Shown here: positions 57,475 through 64,000 of the stretch, piece after piece
Layout: each line of letters begins with the position of its first letter
How positions within the stretch are numbered: the first letter of the stretch is position 1
Assembly (NCBI GenBank): GCA_943370595.1
Contig: CALRRO020000021.1
Location: 1 to 64,000 of the forward strand
Reading direction: 5' to 3'
DNA from: Piscinibacter sp943370595
GTDB taxonomy: Bacteria; Pseudomonadota; Gammaproteobacteria; Burkholderiales; Burkholderiaceae_C
Length of the DNA stretch: 64,000 bases
Notes under the pieces: model-generated
What the model saw: the letters and a program-made list of their open reading frames with translations, nothing else
Database searches by the model: none
What the model was told of the DNA's origin: nothing
Position numbers and translations under genes: made by a program

Positions 57475-60327
57475 TCAGCGCGAATGCCGCAAGGTCGTGG
57501 CCAGCGTGTCGTGCAGCTTCTGCGGGTCGATCGGCTTGGTCAGGAAGCCGTCCATGCCGCAGGCGAGCGCCTGCTCTCGCTCGGAGGTCAGCGCGGCGGC
57601 GGTCAGTGCGATGATCGGCAGCGACTGCCCGGCCGGCAGGCCGCGCAGCAGCTGGGTCGCCTCGTAGCCGCTCATCACGGGCATCTGCACGTCCATCAGC
57701 ACCACGTCCAGTGGCTGGCCGGCGTCCGCGCAGCGCTGCACCTCGGCGATGGCCTGTGCGCCGTCGGCCGCCTGCAGCACCCGCATGCCCCATTGCTCGA
57801 GCATGGCAACGGCGATCGTCATGTTGACCGGGTTGTCCTCGACCATCAGCACATGCGCGCCCGCCAGCGGCGAGACGTCGAGGCTGCCGAAGCCGGACTC
57901 GTGCGCCGGTGCGTCGGTGGCCGGCAGCGGCAGCTCGGCCCAGAAGCGGCTGCCGCGGCCGGGCTCGCTGTCGACGCCGACCCGGCCGCCCATCAGGTCG
58001 GCCAGCTCGCGGCAGATCGACAGCCCGAGGCCGCTGCCGCCGTAGCGGCGCGTGGTCGACTGGTCGGCCTGGGTGAAGGGCACGAACAGCCGTTCGCGCA
58101 CCTCGCGCGCGATGCCCGGGCCGGTGTCCCGCACCTCGAAGCGCAGCAGCCGGCCCGATGGCGACATCGCGCGCAGCGCCACCGAGCCCTGGGCGGTGAA
58201 CTTCAGCGCGTTGTTCAGGTAGTTGCCCAGCACCTGGCGCACGCGCACCGGGTCGCCCCACACCCACTGCGGCACGCCGGCGCCGACCTCCACCGAGAAG
58301 CCCAGCCCGCGTGCCTCGGCAAGCATGCCGTAGGCCTGGCGCAGCGACTCCAGCAGCGCATGCAGGTCGAAGGCGAGCAGCTCGATGTCGAGCTTGCCGG
58401 CCTCGATCTTCGACAGGTCGAGCACGTCGGAGATCAGCGCCGCCAGTGTCTCGGCGCTGTCGCCGATCTGCTCGAGGTACTGGCGGCGGCGGGTCTCGTC
58501 GACGTCGGGGCGGCGCGCCAGCCGCGCCAGCCCGACCAGCCCGTTCAGCGGCGTGCGGATCTCGTGGCTGGTGTTGGCCAGGAAGGCGCTCTTGGCGCGA
58601 CTCGCTGCCTCGGCATCGTCACGCGCCTTGGCCAGGGCCTGCTCGGTGCGGCGGCGCTCGGAGATGTCCTCGACGATCCAGATCGTGCCGCCGGCCATCG
58701 GGTGGCGCGGGTCCACCGCCTTGGCGACCATGCGGCACCAGAAGCTGCTGCCGTCGCGGCGGTGCATCTCGCGCACGAAATCGACCGATTCGCCGACCGA
58801 CAGCAGCGGGCCGATCAGTGCGCCGATCTCGGCGTACTCGACATCGCTGGCCCAGACCACGCGGCCGCTCTGGCCGCGCAGCGAGCCCGGCGCGAAATTG
58901 AACATGTTCTCCAGCGCCGGGTTGGCCTGCACGAAGCGGCCCTCGCGGGTGAACGCGATGCCCAGCGATGCGTTGTCGAGCACCGCCTCGTGGGCCAGCC
59001 GGGTGCGCTCGCTGGCGGTGACATCGCGGCCGTTGAGGACGAGGTAGCGGCCGCCCTCGAGGTCGAAGCTGGCCGCCGAGACGAGCAGCGAGAAGTGGCC
59101 GCCGGTTTTCGACAGGAAGGTCATCGGCAGGTCCTTCACCGCGCCGTCTTCGCGGATGCGGCGCACGAAGTCCTCGCGCGTCGCGGCGTCGCCCCACACG
59201 CCAAGCTCCAGCGAGGTGCGGCCGACGGCCTCGGCAGCAGCGTGGCCGGAGTAGCGCGTGAAGGTCTCGTTGACCATCACGTAGCGGCCGGTGGACAGGT
59301 CGGTCAGCGTGATCAGGTCCGGGCTGCTGCCCACCAGATGCGACAGCATCGCCTCCGATCGCCGCAGCGCCTCCGACTCCGCGACGCGGTCGCTGACGTC
59401 GCGCGAGACGCCCCAGTGGCCGAGGAAACGGCCGGCGGCATCGAAGCGGGGTTCACCGCTGACCAGCTCGTGCCGCAGGCTGCCATCGGGCTGACGCCGG
59501 CGCACGGCCAGGTCGCGGAAAGGCCGGCGCGACAGCAGGTCGGCGCGATGCTGCTCGAGCACACCAGGGTCGAACACCAGGTCCGCATGCTCCCACGGTG
59601 CCTTCATCGGCGGCTCGATGGCACCGAATCGGTTGTCCTCCTGACGCTGCCAGAGGCCGATGATCCTGCCGCGCTCGTCCGTTTCCCAGTAGGCGTCGGC
59701 GGCAATGCCCAGCAGGCCGCGAAAGCGCAACTCGCGATCCTGGCTGGCACCGAGGTAGTGGCTGAACACGCGGCTGGCCAGCTGGCCGGCCAGCCAGCCC
59801 ACGCCGATCAGCAGCAGCAGGTTGGCCAGCCGGCGCGGCAGCGATATCGTGCCCAGTGCCTCGGCCCCGCGTATCCAGCCGGCGTATTCGGCGCCGGCCA
59901 GCGCGAGCAGCATCAGCGTGCTTGCGCCACCCATCACCAGGCCGAGGCGGGCATTGACCGTCGCGCCCATCAGGAAGGTGGTGACGCACAGGAAGCCCAA
60001 GCTCGGGCTGCTCAGGCCCCAGCCTGCCGCGAAGGACGACACGCCTACCAGCAGCACGGTGCCGATGGAGATCAGCAGCATGCTGTGGTCGCTGCGCATG
60101 CGCGGCATGCGCCACGCTGCGAGGCTGAACAGCGTGAAGGCCAGGAAACCCAGGCCGATGCCGATGCGCCAGGGGTCCGGGATCGCGCGGTTGGTGGCGA
60201 TCAGCACGCAACCGATGGCGCCGACGCCTGCCGACGTGCCGAACAGATAGCGGCGGATGAACTCGCGCGCGTCGTGGCTGGGGTCGGAGAGCAGGTTGGG
60301 GTTCAAGACAGCTGCTGTCGGCGGCAC
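57475..60327 (-). CDS. Hybrid sensor histidine kinase with membrane N-terminus, PAS domains and receiver (second of a tandem pair)
   Basis: The 950-residue protein has the same order as its neighbour: about six helices (about 35-200), PAS modules (about 205-570), HisKA with His588 (FLANTSHEIRTPLNG), HATPase (NNALKFTAQGSVAL, DTGPGIAREV, GGSGLGLSICRELA) and a receiver with Asp879 (VLMDVQMPVMSG). It has about one PAS module fewer than the downstream copy, which accounts for the length difference. Shared stretches, such as HYLxxSxxRExRFRGLLGIA after the last helix and the near-identical kinase core, indicate duplication. It lies 46 bp upstream of the pyrF stop. Signal and partner are unknown. Confidence 0.93.
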   Translation of the reverse strand: MPPTAAVLNPNLLSDPSHDAREFIRRYLFGTSAGVGAIGCVLIATNRAIPDPWRIGIGLGFLAFTLFSLAAWRMPRMRSDHSMLLISIGTVLLVGVSSFAAGWGLSSPSLGFLCVTTFLMGATVNARLGLVMGGASTLMLLALAGAEYAGWIRGAEALGTISLPRRLANLLLLIGVGWLAGQLASRVFSHYLGASQDRELRFRGLLGIAADAYWETDERGRIIGLWQRQEDNRFGAIEPPMKAPWEHADLVFDPGVLEQHRADLLSRRPFRDLAVRRRQPDGSLRHELVSGEPRFDAAGRFLGHWGVSRDVSDRVAESEALRRSEAMLSHLVGSSPDLITLTDLSTGRYVMVNETFTRYSGHAAAEAVGRTSLELGVWGDAATREDFVRRIREDGAVKDLPMTFLSKTGGHFSLLVSAASFDLEGGRYLVLNGRDVTASERTRLAHEAVLDNASLGIAFTREGRFVQANPALENMFNFAPGSLRGQSGRVVWASDVEYAEIGALIGPLLSVGESVDFVREMHRRDGSSFWCRMVAKAVDPRHPMAGGTIWIVEDISERRRTEQALAKARDDAEAASRAKSAFLANTSHEIRTPLNGLVGLARLARRPDVDETRRRQYLEQIGDSAETLAALISDVLDLSKIEAGKLDIELLAFDLHALLESLRQAYGMLAEARGLGFSVEVGAGVPQWVWGDPVRVRQVLGNYLNNALKFTAQGSVALRAMSPSGRLLRFEVRDTGPGIAREVRERLFVPFTQADQSTTRRYGGSGLGLSICRELADLMGGRVGVDSEPGRGSRFWAELPLPATDAPAHESGFGSLDVSPLAGAHVLMVEDNPVNMTIAVAMLEQWGMRVLQAADGAQAIAEVQRCADAGQPLDVVLMDVQMPVMSGYEATQLLRGLPAGQSLPIIALTAAALTSEREQALACGMDGFLTKPIDPQKLHDTLATTLRHSR

Positions 60328-60373
60328 CGACGGCGCTCAGTCTGCCCTAAGGGCCGGGGCCCCGGGCCGAGGT

Positions 60374-61213
60374 TTAACCCGCTGCCAGGCGCCCGGATGC
60401 CAAGGATGCACGGGTGGCCAGAGCCGCCTCCCGCGCCGCGGCCGCAAACTCGTTGCCGCGGCTGGAATAGAGGATGGCGCGCGAGGAGTTCACCACCACC
60501 GCCCCGGTGGTGTGGCCGTCGTGCGTGCGCCAGCCGGCGCGCACCGTCGCAACCGCGTCGCCACCTTGCGCGCCGACACCCGGGATCAGCAGTGGCAGCG
60601 TCGGCGCCAGTTCGCGCACGCGCTCGATCTCGGCCGGGAAGGTGGCGCCGACCACCAGGCCGATCTGCCCGGTGCGGTTCCACGGTCCCTGGGCGAGGCG
60701 GGCGATGTGTTCGAAGAGCAGGTCGCCGGTGACCAGGCGCTGCGCCTGCAGGTCCGACCCACCAGGGTTGGAGGTGCGGCACAGCAGGAAGAGGCCCTTG
60801 TCCTCGTACTTCAGCCAGGGCTCGACCGAGTCGAAGCCCATGAAGGGCGACAGCGTCACCGCGTCGGCCTGGTAGCGTTCGAAGGCCTCGAGCGCGTACT
60901 GCTCGGCCGTGCTGCCGATGTCGCCGCGCTTGGCGTCGAGGATCACCGGCACGCCCGGTGCCACCTTGCGGATGTGGGCCATCAGCCGCTCGAGCTGGTC
61001 TTCGGCGCGCTGTGCGGCGAAGTAGGCCACCTGCGGCTTGTAGGCAAGCACCAGGTCCTTCGTCGCGTCGACGATGGTGGCGCAGAAGTCGAAGATGCGC
61101 GAGGCGTCGTGCTGCCAGGCGCCGGGGAACTTCGACGGCTCCGGGTCGAGGCCGACGCAAAGCAGCGAGTCGTTGGCGCGTTCGGCAGCGGCGAGCTTGT
61201 CGGTGAACTTCAT
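60374..61213 (-). CDS. pyrF: Orotidine 5'-phosphate decarboxylase (type 2)
   Basis: The 279-residue enzyme makes UMP from OMP. The active-site stretch ILDAKRGDIG has catalytic Lys95 with flanking Asp residues, and IPGVGAQGGD forms the phosphate site. Length and the N-terminal LLCVGLDPEPSKFP match the longer type 2 family. It lies 16 bp downstream of purB on the same strand, so purine and pyrimidine genes are probably co-transcribed. Confidence 0.95.
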   Translation of the reverse strand: MKFTDKLAAAERANDSLLCVGLDPEPSKFPGAWQHDASRIFDFCATIVDATKDLVLAYKPQVAYFAAQRAEDQLERLMAHIRKVAPGVPVILDAKRGDIGSTAEQYALEAFERYQADAVTLSPFMGFDSVEPWLKYEDKGLFLLCRTSNPGGSDLQAQRLVTGDLLFEHIARLAQGPWNRTGQIGLVVGATFPAEIERVRELAPTLPLLIPGVGAQGGDAVATVRAGWRTHDGHTTGAVVVNSSRAILYSSRGNEFAAAAREAALATRASLASGRLAAG

Positions 61214-61229
61214 CTGGTGGCCTCCGGCC

Positions 61230-62606
61230 TCAGCGCCCCAGCCGCTTCGCCAGCGCGGCGGCTGCGCCGGTGTAGCTGCCCGGCGTCATCGCCTTCAGGC
61301 GGGTCTTCTCGGCCTCGGGCAGCTCCAGCGTGTCGATGAAGCGGCTCATCGCCTCGCCGGTGATCGCCTTGCCGCGCGTCAATTCCTTCAAGCGCTCGTA
61401 GGGGTTGGGCAGGCCGTAGCGGCGCATCACTGTCTGGATCGGCTCGGCCAGCACTTCCCAGGCGGCGTCGAGGTCGGCGGCGAGCGCCTCCTCGTTGATC
61501 TCGAGCTTGTCCAGGCCGCGCAGCAGCGAGTCGTAGCCGAGAACCGCGTAGCCCAGTGCCACGCCCATGTTGCGCAGCACCGTGCTGTCGGTCAGGTCGC
61601 GCTGCCAGCGGCTGATCGGCAGCTTCTGGCTCAGGTGCGTCAGCAGCGCATTGGCCAGGCCGAAGTTGCCCTCGGCGTTCTCGAAGTCGATCGGGTTGAC
61701 CTTGTGCGGCATGGTCGACGAACCGATCTCGCCGGCCTTGGTGCGCTGCTTGAAATAGCCCAGGCTGACGTAGCCCCAGACGTCACGCGACCAGTCGATC
61801 AGGATGGTGTTGGTGCGGGTGACGGCGTCGAACAGCTCGGCCATCCAGTCGTGCGGCTCGATCTGGATCGTGTACGGGTTGAAGCTGAGGCCGAGTGGCT
61901 GCTCGACCACCTTGCGGCTGAAGTCTTCCCAGTCGAACTCGGGCCACGCTGCCAGGTGCGCGTTGTAGTTGCCCACCGCGCCGTTCATCTTGGCCAGCAG
62001 CTTCACCTCGGCGATGCGCTCGCGCGAGTGCATCAGGCGCGCGACGACGTTGGCGATCTCCTTGCCGACGGTGGTCGGGCTCGCCGTCTGGCCGTGGGTG
62101 CGGCTGAGCATCGGCACCGCGGCCAGCGCATGCGCCATCTCGGTCAGCTTGGCGGTGATGCGGTCGAGCGCGGGCAGCAGCACCTCGGTGCGCGCCGCCT
62201 TGATCATCAGCGCGTGGCTGGTGTTGTTGATGTCCTCGCTGGTGCAGGCGAAGTGCACGAACTCGCTGGCCGCCTTCAGCTCGGCGCTGTTCTCGAAGCG
62301 GCCCTTCAGCCAGTACTCGACCGCCTTGACGTCGTGGTTGGTGGTGCGCTCGATGTCCTTGATCGCCTGCGCGTCGGCTTCGGAGAAGCGCAGTACCAGC
62401 CCGCGCAGCAGCCCGCGCGAGGCTTCGGACAGCGGCTTGAACTCGGCGAAGCCGGCATCCGACAGCGCGATGAACCACTCCACCTCGACCTGCACGCGAC
62501 GGTGCATCAGGCCGAACTCGGAAAGCAGCGGGCGCAGCGGCGCGACCTTGGCGGCGTAGCGGCCGTCCAGCGGCGACAGGGCGGTGAGGGCGGACAGGGT
62601 CATCAC
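61230..62606 (-). CDS. purB: Adenylosuccinate lyase
   Basis: The 458-residue enzyme acts twice in purine synthesis, releasing fumarate from SAICAR and adenylosuccinate. The superfamily signature is GSSTMPHKVNPIDFENAEGN with the catalytic Ser. LSRTHGQTASPTTVGKE holds the general acid His, and HFACTSEDINNTSHALM is another conserved block. The N-terminus has two consecutive Met codons, either of which may be used. Length equals the E. coli-type enzyme. It is upstream of pyrF. Confidence 0.96.
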   Translation of the reverse strand: MMTLSALTALSPLDGRYAAKVAPLRPLLSEFGLMHRRVQVEVEWFIALSDAGFAEFKPLSEASRGLLRGLVLRFSEADAQAIKDIERTTNHDVKAVEYWLKGRFENSAELKAASEFVHFACTSEDINNTSHALMIKAARTEVLLPALDRITAKLTEMAHALAAVPMLSRTHGQTASPTTVGKEIANVVARLMHSRERIAEVKLLAKMNGAVGNYNAHLAAWPEFDWEDFSRKVVEQPLGLSFNPYTIQIEPHDWMAELFDAVTRTNTILIDWSRDVWGYVSLGYFKQRTKAGEIGSSTMPHKVNPIDFENAEGNFGLANALLTHLSQKLPISRWQRDLTDSTVLRNMGVALGYAVLGYDSLLRGLDKLEINEEALAADLDAAWEVLAEPIQTVMRRYGLPNPYERLKELTRGKAITGEAMSRFIDTLELPEAEKTRLKAMTPGSYTGAAAALAKRLGR

Positions 62607-63153
62607 GGGAGGCGCTTCAGGGCGCCGTCAGGGGCGGGCAAACCCGGATTCTAGGTGGCCCGCCTGACGACACCGCAGCGCACGGGTTGTCTTCGCGCGG
62701 AGATCGGCGCATCGCGGAAGGCACTGCCCGCTGGGGGCTCATGCGGCCGCGGTCGGCGCTGCGCACCGACTGCACTGCGGCCCTGGCGCTGCGCTTCTCG
62801 TCGCCGCCCAAATCGCCCCCAACAGGCAGCGCCTGTCGCGAAGTCCACCACTGGTTCTTCTCGTGGCGTGCCAACACGGTTCAGCAAAGGCGCGTGCGGG
62901 CAGGCTGGAGCGCGCCTGTTCGGCGCTGAGCAGCGCAGGGCTTGCGGCAGGCGCGCGTCAGCGCGCTTCGTGAACTGACTTGCCGCCGGCTGTCTGAGCG
63001 CAGCGAACGCAGTGAGCGAAGCGAGTTGGGCGGCCTGCCGCGAGACCGAGCAGCGCAAGGGAGTCGGCCCCGCGGGCCGACCGCCGAAGCGGCGAGCGCC
63101 AGCCTGCCCGCACGCGCCTTTGCCGCGCCAGACTCAACTCAACTCAACTCCGC
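62607..63153. other. Non-coding 547-bp stretch with repeats
   Basis: No convincing gene is seen on either strand. The left part (62607-62880) is plain GC-rich sequence that contains the purB promoter side. The right part holds the 25-bp inverted repeat (62884-62908 and 63099-63123), a GCGCGC-GTCA-GCGCGC hairpin at 62951-62966, a purine-rich run of GAGCGCAGCGAACGCAG-type hexamers at 62994-63026, a GTCGGCCCCGCGGGCCGAC dyad at 63064-63082, and three CAACT-type pentamers near 63132-63150. It separates purB from the BMP gene, both on the minus strand. Confidence 0.7.
62884..63123. repeat. Inverted-repeat element with 25-bp perfect arms
   Basis: The 25 bases at 62884-62908 (starting GCAAAGGCGCGTG) are exactly repeated in reverse complement at 63099-63123. 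About 190 bp lie between, including a hairpin and a GCGAAGCGAGTT-type run seen in intergenic repeats of Burkholderiales. There is no open reading frame for a transposase inside. The size fits a small non-autonomous mobile or REP-like element, but target-site duplications are not obvious. Confidence 0.7.
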
Positions 63154-64000
63154 TCAGCGGCAGGCGTTGGCCACCGTGTAGTCGATCACCGTCAACCGGC
63201 TGGCGACGATGTCCGCGCGCGCCGCGTCGACACGCTGCTTCATCGCGGGCGTCACCAGCTTCGCGTTGTGCTCGTCCATCGCCACGTCGAGCGCACCTTC
63301 CTTCAGGCCCAGCGTGGTGATGCCCGGCTGCACGCCGCCGAAGGCCTGCTGCACCGCGCGGTCGACGCGCTTGACCAGCGACGTCAGGACGAAGCCGGGG
63401 TGCAGGTGGTTCTGGTTGCTGTCCACGCCGATCGACAGCTTGCCGGCGTCGCGTGCGGCCTGCATGACGCCCAGGCCGGTGGTGCCGGCGGCGGCGAACA
63501 CCACGTCGACGCCTTGCGCGAGCTGGGTCTTCGTCAGTTCGGCGCCGCGGGCCGGGTCGGTCCAGGCGGCGCCGGTCGTTCCGGTCATCGCCGACAGCAC
63601 CTCCACCTTGGGGTTGGCGAACTTCGCGCCCTGCTCGTAGCCGCACAGGAACTTGCGCACCAGAGGAATGTCCTGCGCGCCGACGAAGCCGACCTTGCCC
63701 GACTTGCTCGCCATCGCCGCCATGATGCCGACCAGGAACGCGCCCTCGTGCTCGCGGTACAGGAAGCTCTGCACGTTGGGCTGGGCCACTGCAGCGTCGA
63801 TGATCGCGAAGCGGGTCTTCGGGAACTCGCGCGCTACCTTGTCGATGCTGGAGGCCTGCGGGAAGCCGATACCCACCACCGGGTTGGCGCCGCGCTCGGC
63901 AAAGCGCCGCGCGGCCATCTCGCGCTGCGCGGCGTTGGCGATCTCGAACTCGAGGTAGGGCTGGCCGGTCTGGCGCTTCCAGGCTTCGGCGCCTTCTGAA
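63154..64000 (-). CDS. BMP-family ABC transporter substrate-binding protein, partial (5' end beyond window)
   Basis: About 281 C-terminal residues are in the window. The frame is open to the right edge, starting SEGAEAWKRQTGQPYLEFEI, so the start codon lies outside. The Bmp/Med family binds nucleosides or purines for ABC import. Typical segments are AREFPKTRFAIIDAAV, YREHEGAFLVGIMAAMASKS, GKVGFVGAQDIPLVRKFLCGYEQGA, VDVVFAAAGTTGLGVMQAA and IGVDSNQNHLHPGFVLTSLVK. The C-terminus ends VANACR. Permease and ATPase genes would be expected beyond the window. Ligand assignment is a family inference. Confidence 0.92.
   Translation of the reverse strand, partial: SEGAEAWKRQTGQPYLEFEIANAAQREMAARRFAERGANPVVGIGFPQASSIDKVAREFPKTRFAIIDAAVAQPNVQSFLYREHEGAFLVGIMAAMASKSGKVGFVGAQDIPLVRKFLCGYEQGAKFANPKVEVLSAMTGTTGAAWTDPARGAELTKTQLAQGVDVVFAAAGTTGLGVMQAARDAGKLSIGVDSNQNHLHPGFVLTSLVKRVDRAVQQAFGGVQPGITTLGLKEGALDVAMDEHNAKLVTPAMKQRVDAARADIVASRLTVIDYTVANACR

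Noticed and set aside
53388..57614. Long frames of 1300-1400 codons on both strands across the acyltransferase and first histidine kinase
   Set aside because: They are out of frame with clear domains of the acyltransferase and kinase, and show only repetitive His/Arg/Ala composition.
62655..63181. Short reading frames in the region between purB and the BMP gene
   Set aside because: They cover the inverted repeat and hexamer run, are Arg/Ala-rich, have no ribosome binding sites and match no family.
1..64000. tRNA, rRNA, tmRNA, phage or transposase genes
   Set aside because: I looked for typical conserved segments (TTCGA loops with CCA ends, DDE transposase or integrase motifs, rRNA cores) and saw none; a dedicated search was not possible.

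Overview
The window is very GC-rich (judged by eye) and packed with genes, many joined by 4-bp ATGA or GTGA overlaps. Gene content and order suggest a betaproteobacterium of the order Burkholderiales, probably near the Rubrivivax/Leptothrix/Methylibium/Ideonella group. Supporting this are lptA-lptB-rpoN, argS-SPOR-dsbA, CreA, DUF4864, a TRAP transporter and typical GC-rich intergenic repeats. The organism call is an inference. I saw no rRNA, tRNA, CRISPR array, phage genes or transposase.

Left part (1-18900, almost all minus strand): sugar-acid catabolism. After the 5' end of a Ser/Thr kinase gene comes a tightly overlapping operon: mannonate dehydratase (manD), a fructuronate reductase-type mannitol dehydrogenase, an Ldh_2-family dehydrogenase and KDG kinase. 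Further along, a GntR/FCD regulator heads a second operon: Zn-dependent polyol dehydrogenase, TRAP transporter (P, Q, M), short-chain dehydrogenase, fumarylacetoacetase-family hydrolase and UxaA-type dehydratase. Both operon promoters carry nearly the same operator (GGTCAAGTGG-N5-CCAATT), so the regulator very probably controls both. Between them lie creA, a 40-residue membrane protein, a NitT/TauT-type ABC transporter operon with an amidohydrolase, and a DUF4864 protein.

Middle part (19000-43500): mostly housekeeping. It holds fadD, mtnN, a membrane protein, rsmE, an MFS transporter, YidB-like and DUF4399 proteins, then (minus strand) an RNA methyltransferase, rpoN, lptB, lptA, dsbA, a SPOR protein and argS. 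A Ser/Thr kinase fused to a cyclic-nucleotide-binding domain, a PsiF protein and a LysR regulator follow. After these come a 2-haloacid dehalogenase beside malate synthase G, a small translation-machinery-type protein, ogt, an FAD reductase, a class II glutamine amidotransferase and an M14 carboxypeptidase.

Right part (43500-64000): signalling and envelope. A secreted subtilase with a VISEGL hexapeptide tail is co-transcribed with a membrane GGDEF-EAL protein, behind a structured leader. An esterase gene follows, then a yybP-ykoY manganese riboswitch upstream of a UPF0016 cation exporter. Next are an Ior-type molybdenum oxidoreductase with an acyltransferase, two tandem paralogous hybrid histidine kinases, pyrF, purB, a 547-bp non-coding stretch with a 25-bp inverted repeat, and a BMP-family nucleoside-binding protein cut by the window end.

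The most interesting items are the shared operator pair, the subtilase/c-di-GMP operon with its repeat tail and nested inverted-repeat leader, the kinase-cNMP fusion, the Mn riboswitch, and the inverted-repeat element near 62.9-63.1 kb. No feature here proves an entirely new system.
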